A stretch of DNA of 64,000 bases from Pseudoxanthomonas yeongjuensis (lineage in GTDB: Bacteria; Pseudomonadota; Gammaproteobacteria; Xanthomonadales; Xanthomonadaceae). Below are positions 59,311 through 64,000 of the stretch, one piece after another. The translations under genes and the position numbers were made by a program. The DNA lies in contig NZ_PDWT01000003.1 of NCBI RefSeq assembly GCF_010093345.1, positions 62,001 through 126,000 on the forward strand, written 5' to 3'. Within the stretch, counting starts at the first letter, position 1. Every line of letters begins with the position of its first letter. The notes below the pieces were generated by a model that had not been told where the DNA came from, searched no databases, and was given only the letters and a program-made list of their open reading frames with translations.

Positions 59311-60561
59311 ATGCCAGAACACAGTTCTACCTCCTTCAGTCGTCGCCGCTTCCTGGCGGCGGCTGCGGGCACGGCGGTTGCCGCGTCCATCGAAGCGCAC
59401 TCCTCGCCGATGCTCGGCCTGCCGGGGAAGCGGAAGGCGGGGGCGCCGAATGCCTGGATCGAGATCGATCCGGAGGTTTTCGAAAACAACCTCCGGCTCG
59501 TCCGGGCCGCTGTAGCCGGCGGCGCCGGGATCTGCGCCGTGATGAAGGCCGATGCCTACGGGGTGGGCATCGACATGGTGATGCCCGGCATCCTCCAGGC
59601 GCGCCTGCCCTATGTCGGCATCGCGAGCACGGAGGAAGCGCGCATGGCGCGGGCCTGCGGCTTCAAGGGTCGACTGATGCGCGTGCGCGCCGCCACGCTG
59701 GCCGAGGTCGAGGACGCGCTGGCCTACAGGGTCGAGGAACTGGTGGGCAACCTCGCGCAGGCGCAAGCCGTCGGCGGCATCGCCCGCAAGCGCAGGCGCA
59801 CGCTGCGGGTGCACCTGGCGCTGAACTCGGCGGGCATGAGCCGCAACGGGATCGAGATGAATACCGTGCAAGGGCAGCGGGACGCCGAAGCGCTGGTGAA
59901 GACCGAGGGCCTGCAGATCGTCGGCCTGATGACGCACTTCCCGACCGAAGACCGGAAGGACATCCTGCAGAACCTGGAAACCTTCAAGTCGCAGGCCGCG
60001 TGGCTCTTCGCCAACACCGCATTGCGGCGCGAGGACGTGATCCTGCATGCCGCCAATTCGTTCGCCGTCCAGCACATTCCCGAATCGCACCTGGACATGG
60101 TGCGTCCTGGCGGCGCGCTGTACGGCTACGGCGGGACGCCCAAACCGCCGTTCGCGCATGTGGCGTCGTTCAAGTCGCGGGTGGCCTCGGTCAATGCCTA
60201 TCCTGCCGGCAACACCGTAAGTTATGACCGCACCTTCACGCTGGCGCGGGACTCGCTGCTGGCCAATCTTCCCGTGGGTTATTCGGACGGCTACCGACGC
60301 GCCTATTCGAACAAGGGAAGCGTGCTGATCCGCGGGCAACGCGCGCCCGTCGTGGGCAGTGTCACCATGAATACGACGATGGTGGACGTCACGGATATTC
60401 CGGGCGTGCAGGCAGGCGATGAGGTGGTCTTGTTCGGCAAGCAAGGAACAGGCGAAATCACCCAGGCGGAAATCGAAGAGCTGACGGGCGTGATACTCGC
60501 CGATCAGTACACGGTGTGGGGCAACTCCAATCCAAAGATTCTGCGGCTTAAAGCGACTTAA
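59311..60561 (+). CDS. Tat-exported alanine racemase family protein (possible broad-spectrum racemase)
   Basis: ATG 59311 with GGAG 7 bp upstream gives 416 residues. The N-terminus is a twin-arginine signal, 'SRRRFLAAAAGTAVAAS' (~10-26), so the folded PLP enzyme is exported. PLP Lys79 in 'VMKADAYGVG'; catalytic Tyr in 'NTVSYDRTFTLA'; 'LNSAGMSRNGIEM' matches the Arg-Asn pair of Bsr-type broad-spectrum racemases. A periplasmic racemase would make non-canonical D-amino acids rather than supply cytoplasmic D-Ala. Follows the TonB receptor by 70 bp, probably in one operon. Confidence 0.9.
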   Translation: MPEHSSTSFSRRRFLAAAAGTAVAASIEAHSSPMLGLPGKRKAGAPNAWIEIDPEVFENNLRLVRAAVAGGAGICAVMKADAYGVGIDMVMPGILQARLPYVGIASTEEARMARACGFKGRLMRVRAATLAEVEDALAYRVEELVGNLAQAQAVGGIARKRRRTLRVHLALNSAGMSRNGIEMNTVQGQRDAEALVKTEGLQIVGLMTHFPTEDRKDILQNLETFKSQAAWLFANTALRREDVILHAANSFAVQHIPESHLDMVRPGGALYGYGGTPKPPFAHVASFKSRVASVNAYPAGNTVSYDRTFTLARDSLLANLPVGYSDGYRRAYSNKGSVLIRGQRAPVVGSVTMNTTMVDVTDIPGVQAGDEVVLFGKQGTGEITQAEIEELTGVILADQYTVWGNSNPKILRLKAT

Positions 60562-60740
60562 AGGGGACGGAGGCAATTACACGGCCAGCCATCGTTTAAT
60601 TGCCTCCCCTTTAGGCTGGCCGCCCGGGTCGCGATCACCTCGAAACGAAGTGCGGTGACCGGGCCTGCAGGACCTATTGGAAGGATACGGGGATTGGGTT
60701 AGCCTTCCTGTCAGGGGAAATGACAGGGGCGCGCGGATCG

Positions 60741-61481
60741 ATGTTCAAGATCGGATGTTTTGTGCTTGCCTTCCTGGCAGTACCCAGCGCCTGGGCGCAG
60801 GAAACCCGGATCGTCAATAACGAAACAATGCCTGTCGCGCCAACCCTGGATCCGGCAGCGATTCCCGTCACCGGTGCCTGCTGCCGGGTCGCCGAGGGCA
60901 CCTTGGTGACTCTCGAAATCATGGAGCCCCTGGATTCCTCGCGCGTGCTGCGCGGCGACAAGTTCAGGATCCGCCTCGCCGAACCGCTGTCCGTCGACGG
61001 GAATGTCGTCCTCGATCCCGGCGTCGAAGGCGTGGGCGAAATCGTCCATGCGGAAAAATCCCGCAGCGGCGGCAAGGGTGGCGAGCTGCTGATCGCCGCG
61101 AGGTACCTTGACCGCAACGGCACGCACGTGAACTTGCGCGGCCTCAAGCTGGGCGGCAAAGGGAAGGACAATACGGGAGCTGCGTTAGCGGTCGCCTTGG
61201 CGCTGGGGCCCGTCGGACTTTTCGTCCATGGCCGAGAAATAATCATCCCTGCCGGCACGCTCGCGCAGGCGAAGACCGCCCAGGAAATGCAACTGGCGCC
61301 TGCAATGCCGCAGCTCACCGATGCCGCTCCCGTCGCGATCGTTGCATCCGCGCCCGAACAACAGGCCGCGACGACACCATCCGCAACGGGACCGTCCCCA
61401 CCTGCGCTTTCCGCAACCCTTCCAGCAACCGCGCTGTCGCCCACGGTCGACGGCGAAGCCGACCATCACCCCGAGGAGTAA
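60741..61481 (+). CDS. Secreted hypothetical protein with Ala/Pro/Thr-rich tail
   Basis: ATG 60741 ('MFKIGCFVLAFLAVPSAWAQ') gives 246 residues with a signal peptide (~1-19). The body (~20-165) resembles a beta-rich TrbI/flagellar-L-ring-like 'conjugal' barrel in pattern ('GTLVTLEIMEPLDSSRVLRGDKFRIRLAEPL', 'LDPGVEGVGEIVHAEKS') but I do not recognise a family with certainty. A hydrophobic stretch 'AALAVALALGPVGLFVHG' follows, then a low-complexity tail. It is 4 bp upstream of the DUF2846 gene, so co-expressed. Confidence 0.8.
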   Translation: MFKIGCFVLAFLAVPSAWAQETRIVNNETMPVAPTLDPAAIPVTGACCRVAEGTLVTLEIMEPLDSSRVLRGDKFRIRLAEPLSVDGNVVLDPGVEGVGEIVHAEKSRSGGKGGELLIAARYLDRNGTHVNLRGLKLGGKGKDNTGAALAVALALGPVGLFVHGREIIIPAGTLAQAKTAQEMQLAPAMPQLTDAAPVAIVASAPEQQAATTPSATGPSPPALSATLPATALSPTVDGEADHHPEE

Positions 61482-61485
61482 CACC

Positions 61486-62076
61486 ATGCATCCTATGCTG
61501 CACCGTTCACTGCTGTGCCTGGCCCTGGCCTGTCCCGCATTCGCGCACGCGCAAACCGCTCCCGAGCAAGCCGCTGGCTCCGAAGCCGCGACTCCTGCCG
61601 AAGAGCCCCAAGCCGCCGCGACTGCTGAAGGAACTGCAACCGCCGAAGCCGCGACTCCTGCGGAAGCACCGGCAGCTGCGGAAGCGGCCAGCGAAGAAGC
61701 GGTTGCCGCGAGCACGGAATCCAAGATCGCATCGCCGCCGGCCGGCAAGGGCCAGATCGTGTTCTTCCGCGACAAGAAATTCGTGGGTGGCGGCGTCAGC
61801 TACAAGGTGCGCGAAGGCGAAACCGAATTAGGAAAACTCAGCAACGGCACTTATTTCGTGTACATCGCCGAGCCGGGCGCGCATCAATACACCGTGCATT
61901 CCGAGGCCAAGGACATCCTGAACATGGAAGTCGAGGCAGGCGAAACCTATTACGTGACGGGCGGCATCACCATGGGCGTCTTCGCGGGCAGGCCGAATCT
62001 TTCGCCTTCCGACGAGGTCGCCTTCAATGCCCTCGAAGGGAAGTTGAAACCCGCCAAGCCTCTGAAGAAGAAATAA
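61486..62076 (+). CDS. DUF2846 domain protein, secreted, with Ala/Glu/Pro-rich spacer
   Basis: ATG 61486 gives 196 residues; a second Met three codons on is an alternative. Signal peptide (~1-22, 'CPAFAHAQ'). Residues 25-85 are low complexity (Ala/Glu/Pro/Thr) encoded by imperfect DNA repeats of GAAGCCGCGACTCCTGC. The C-terminal DUF2846 domain (~90-190) shows 'GQIVFFRDKKFVGGGVSYKV', 'LSNGTYFVYIAEPGAHQYTV' and 'VEAGETYYV'. DUF2846 proteins are beta-rich envelope proteins of unknown function. Ends at an intrinsic terminator. Confidence 0.88.
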   Translation: MHPMLHRSLLCLALACPAFAHAQTAPEQAAGSEAATPAEEPQAAATAEGTATAEAATPAEAPAAAEAASEEAVAASTESKIASPPAGKGQIVFFRDKKFVGGGVSYKVREGETELGKLSNGTYFVYIAEPGAHQYTVHSEAKDILNMEVEAGETYYVTGGITMGVFAGRPNLSPSDEVAFNALEGKLKPAKPLKKK

Positions 62077-62091
62077 GCATCCATGCCATCG

Positions 62092-62119
62092 ACGAAAGGC
62101 CGCACAAGCGGCCTTTCGT
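62092..62119 (+). terminator. Rho-independent terminator
   Basis: Stem CGAAAGGCCGC / GCGGCCTTTCG with a 4-nt loop, 15 bp past the DUF2846 stop, followed by TGTTTCC (weak T-tract); it may also serve the convergent gene. Confidence 0.75.
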
Positions 62120-62128
62120 GTTTCCGGC

Positions 62129-62647
62129 TCAGCCACCGCAGCCCTTCCCTTCCACCTTCATCTCCGCCGCATACATCGTCACCGCGGGAAGCTGCTTGCC
62201 CGCGGCAGCGGCTTCCTTGGCTTCCTGCAGGTATACGCGCGCGCTGCCCTGGCCATCGAGCACCGGCTTGTTGTCCACCGGCTTCCGCCACACGCGGACC
62301 ACGGCCTGCTGCGAGGGACATCCAGCGCTGGGCGCGCGGATCACGTCGTTGAGCTTCCAGCCTTTCGCTTCCGTCGGCTGCGCCTTGGCGTAATCGACGA
62401 AACGCGCGCGCGGCTGGCATTGCGGGTCGGTGCGGACCACGGCGTACTTGTACGGCTGCGCCGCCTCGCCGGTGAACACGCCTTCCAGGCGCGCGCAGGC
62501 CTCGGGAATGGTACGCAGGGTGTGCGCGGCGCCTACCGCCTGCGGCGCGCCGGGGTCGCGCTTGATTTCGGGCGTGGGATCGGCGGCGAGCAGCGGACCT
62601 GCCGCCATGGCGAGGCCGCCCGCCAGCAGGATCGGGAACAATCGCAT
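62129..62647 (-). CDS. Secreted hypothetical protein
   Basis: A 172-residue protein with a signal peptide (~1-22, 'MAAGPLLAAD'). The body contains 'IPEACARLEGVFTG', 'YKYAVVRTDPQCQPRARFVD', 'APSAGCPSQQAVVRVWRKP' and ends 'EMKVEGKGCGG', with four Cys that could form disulfides. Similar small proteins occur in Xanthomonadaceae, but I know no function. It is divergent from hemN; the shared 141-bp region contains the FNR box, which might affect both. Confidence 0.8.
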   Translation of the reverse strand: MRLFPILLAGGLAMAAGPLLAADPTPEIKRDPGAPQAVGAAHTLRTIPEACARLEGVFTGEAAQPYKYAVVRTDPQCQPRARFVDYAKAQPTEAKGWKLNDVIRAPSAGCPSQQAVVRVWRKPVDNKPVLDGQGSARVYLQEAKEAAAAGKQLPAVTMYAAEMKVEGKGCGG

Positions 62648-62739
62648 GGGCTACTCCAAGCTCGTATCGGGGGCCGCAGGCTGCCACGACCCGGCTGAAC
62701 CCCGCCCGGCGTGGAAATCGCGCGATTGCAGGCCGCGTC

Positions 62740-62753
62740 TTGATCCGGATCAA
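62740..62753. promoter_or_regulatory. FNR/Anr box TTGAT-CCGG-ATCAA upstream of hemN
   Basis: Perfect match to the FNR/Anr consensus TTGAT-N4-ATCAA, centred ~43 bp upstream of the hemN ATG. Anaerobic activation of hemN by FNR/Anr is well known in gammaproteobacteria. Confidence 0.88.
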
Positions 62754-62788
62754 GGTGGCGGCCCGACTCCGCATTTAGCCTGTCCCGC

Positions 62789-64000
62789 ATGATCAGCGAA
62801 CCGACCCTCGATGCGCAGTTGTTGCGGCGTTACGACCGCCCGGGACCGCGCTATACCTCGTACCCGACCGCACCGCAGTTCAGCGAAAGCTTCGGCGAGG
62901 CGCAGTTGCGCGAGGCGGTGCAACTCAGCAACGGCGACCCGATCCCGCGCCGCCTGTCGCTGTACCTGCACGTGCCGTTCTGCATGAGCCCGTGCTTCTA
63001 TTGCGGCTGCAATCGCATCATCACCCGCGACGCAGGGCGAGGCGAAATCTACCTGGCGCGGCTGTACCGCGAGATCGAACTGGCTTCGGCCCTGTTCGAC
63101 CGCGACCGCGAAGTGGTCCAGCTGCATTTCGGTGGCGGCACGCCCAACTTCCTGTCGCCGGCGCAACTGGCCGAGGCGGTGGATGTGCTGCGCGGCCAGT
63201 TCCGCTTCAGCGAGGCGGCCAATCGCGATATCTCCATCGAACTCGACCCCCGCTTCCTGAAACCCGACGACGTCGGCGCATTGGCCGCGGCCGGTTTCAA
63301 CCGCGCCAGCCTGGGCGTGCAGGACTTCGATCCGGCGGTGCAGGAAGCGGTGAACCGCATCCAGGGCGTGGAGGAGACCCTGGCCATCATCGAGGCCTGC
63401 CGCATGTATGGCCTGCGCTCGGTCAACGTCGACCTGATCTACGGCCTGCCGAAGCAGACTTTGCAAGGTTTCGCGCGCACTTTGGACACGGTCATCGACG
63501 CGCGTCCCAGTCGCCTGGCCGTGTATGGCTATGCGCACCTGCCGGCCATGTTCAAGGCCCAGCGCCAGCTCAACGCCGAGGACCTGCCGCCGGCGGAAGT
63601 GAAGCTGCAACTGCTGTGCCTGGCGATCGACAAGCTGACCGCCGCCGGCTACGTGTACATCGGCATGGATCATTTCGCATTGCCCGACGACGAGCTGGCG
63701 CTGGCCCAGCAGCGCGGCAGCCTGCACCGCAATTTCATGGGCTATACCACCCACGCCGATACCGATCTGGTCGGCATGGGAGTGAGCGCGATCAGCCACA
63801 TCGGCGACAGCTTCAGCCAGAATCCGCGCGACCTGCCCAGTTGGCAGGTCGCCCTGGACGAGGGCCGCCTGCCGGTGTTCCGCGGCATGCGCCTGTCCGA
63901 CGACGACATCCTGCGCGCCGACCTGATCCAGCAACTGATGTGCCAGGGCGAAATCCCGATCGGCGCGCTGGAGCGCCGCCATGATATCGACTTCAACAGC
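62789..64000 (+). CDS. hemN: Oxygen-independent coproporphyrinogen III oxidase (3' end beyond window)
   Basis: ATG 62789 opens a frame that runs to the window end (404 of ~455 expected residues). Radical SAM cluster ligands C65-x3-C69-x2-C72 plus C74 in 'PFCMSPCFYCGCN', the extra Cys of true HemN. 'GGGTPNFLSP', 'ELDPRF', 'GVQDFDPAVQEAVNRIQ', 'DLIYGLPKQT' and 'GMDHFALPDDELA' all match. It oxidatively decarboxylates coproporphyrinogen III without O2. An FNR/Anr box lies just upstream, so it is expected to be induced under low oxygen. Confidence 0.97.
   Translation, partial: MISEPTLDAQLLRRYDRPGPRYTSYPTAPQFSESFGEAQLREAVQLSNGDPIPRRLSLYLHVPFCMSPCFYCGCNRIITRDAGRGEIYLARLYREIELASALFDRDREVVQLHFGGGTPNFLSPAQLAEAVDVLRGQFRFSEAANRDISIELDPRFLKPDDVGALAAAGFNRASLGVQDFDPAVQEAVNRIQGVEETLAIIEACRMYGLRSVNVDLIYGLPKQTLQGFARTLDTVIDARPSRLAVYGYAHLPAMFKAQRQLNAEDLPPAEVKLQLLCLAIDKLTAAGYVYIGMDHFALPDDELALAQQRGSLHRNFMGYTTHADTDLVGMGVSAISHIGDSFSQNPRDLPSWQVALDEGRLPVFRGMRLSDDDILRADLIQQLMCQGEIPIGALERRHDIDFNS

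Noticed and set aside
57489..59489. 666-codon minus-strand frame opposite the TonB receptor
   Set aside because: Antisense shadow; the + strand has all receptor hallmarks.
1..64000. tRNA or rRNA genes, prophage or insertion sequences
   Set aside because: I found no tRNA cloverleaf, rRNA sequence, transposase or phage structural gene on either strand.

Overview
The window is high-GC chromosomal DNA from a gammaproteobacterium of the Xanthomonadaceae lineage, probably near Lysobacter, Luteimonas or Pseudoxanthomonas. I base this on the adk / PPi-dependent phosphofructokinase (pfp) / mpl neighbourhood, an alpha-lytic-type S1 protease typical of Lysobacter, the zapA - 6S RNA - ygfA block, UPF0149-pepP, and dense palindromic REP-like elements between genes. 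The genus is inferred from gene content, not from a marker-gene comparison.

Layout. 1-10.5 kb: a partial beta-helix lipoprotein, an AraC regulator, and a housekeeping block (ridA, spoT, rpoZ, gmk, yicC, rph, a VOC protein, rdgB, hemW). 10.5-20.1 kb: c-di-GMP related genes (a DUF1631 protein, a PilZ protein, a PAS-PAS-GGDEF-EAL protein) with the metallopeptidases pepQ and pepP, a TerC protein and a UPF0149 protein. 20.2-23.1 kb: a zapB-like coiled coil, zapA, 6S RNA, ygfA, an EVE-domain gene and rpiA. 23.1-29.2 kb: an accessory island. It holds two orphan XRE antitoxin-type genes, a degenerate repeat tract and, at its centre, a five-cassette integron-type array (24.75-28.68 kb) with conserved attC sites and no integrase in the window (a CALIN). 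Two cassettes encode defence-type nucleases (Mrr-like; DUF262-HNH) and one carries a SymE-type toxin.

29.2-40.6 kb: a Y-family polymerase, DUF192, SirB1-like, rubredoxin, thiE, hemL, argD, gloA, an SDR, a DedA-PAP2-LssY fusion and a LON-domain protein. 40.7-49.0 kb: a catabolic operon on the minus strand. It has an MFS transporter, the complete lower meta-cleavage branch (tautomerase, DmpE, DmpF, DmpG, DmpH) and a DcaP-like porin, with a divergent cupin gene and an IclR regulator. Two perfect palindromes lie in the divergent promoter. No ring-cleavage enzyme is present.

49.0-64.0 kb: mpl (murein peptide recycling), a secreted S1 protease, adk, pfp, then an envelope group: a secreted VanX-type dipeptidase fused to a beta-lactamase-fold serine hydrolase, a TonB-dependent receptor and a Tat-exported alanine (possibly broad-spectrum) racemase. 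Small secreted proteins follow, then hemN, cut by the window end and preceded by a perfect FNR/Anr box.

REP-like palindromes occur throughout in several sequence families. In four genes (rdgB, the PilZ gene, thiE, a higA-like gene) the stop codon is the TAG of the repeat's own terminal GTAGGAG.
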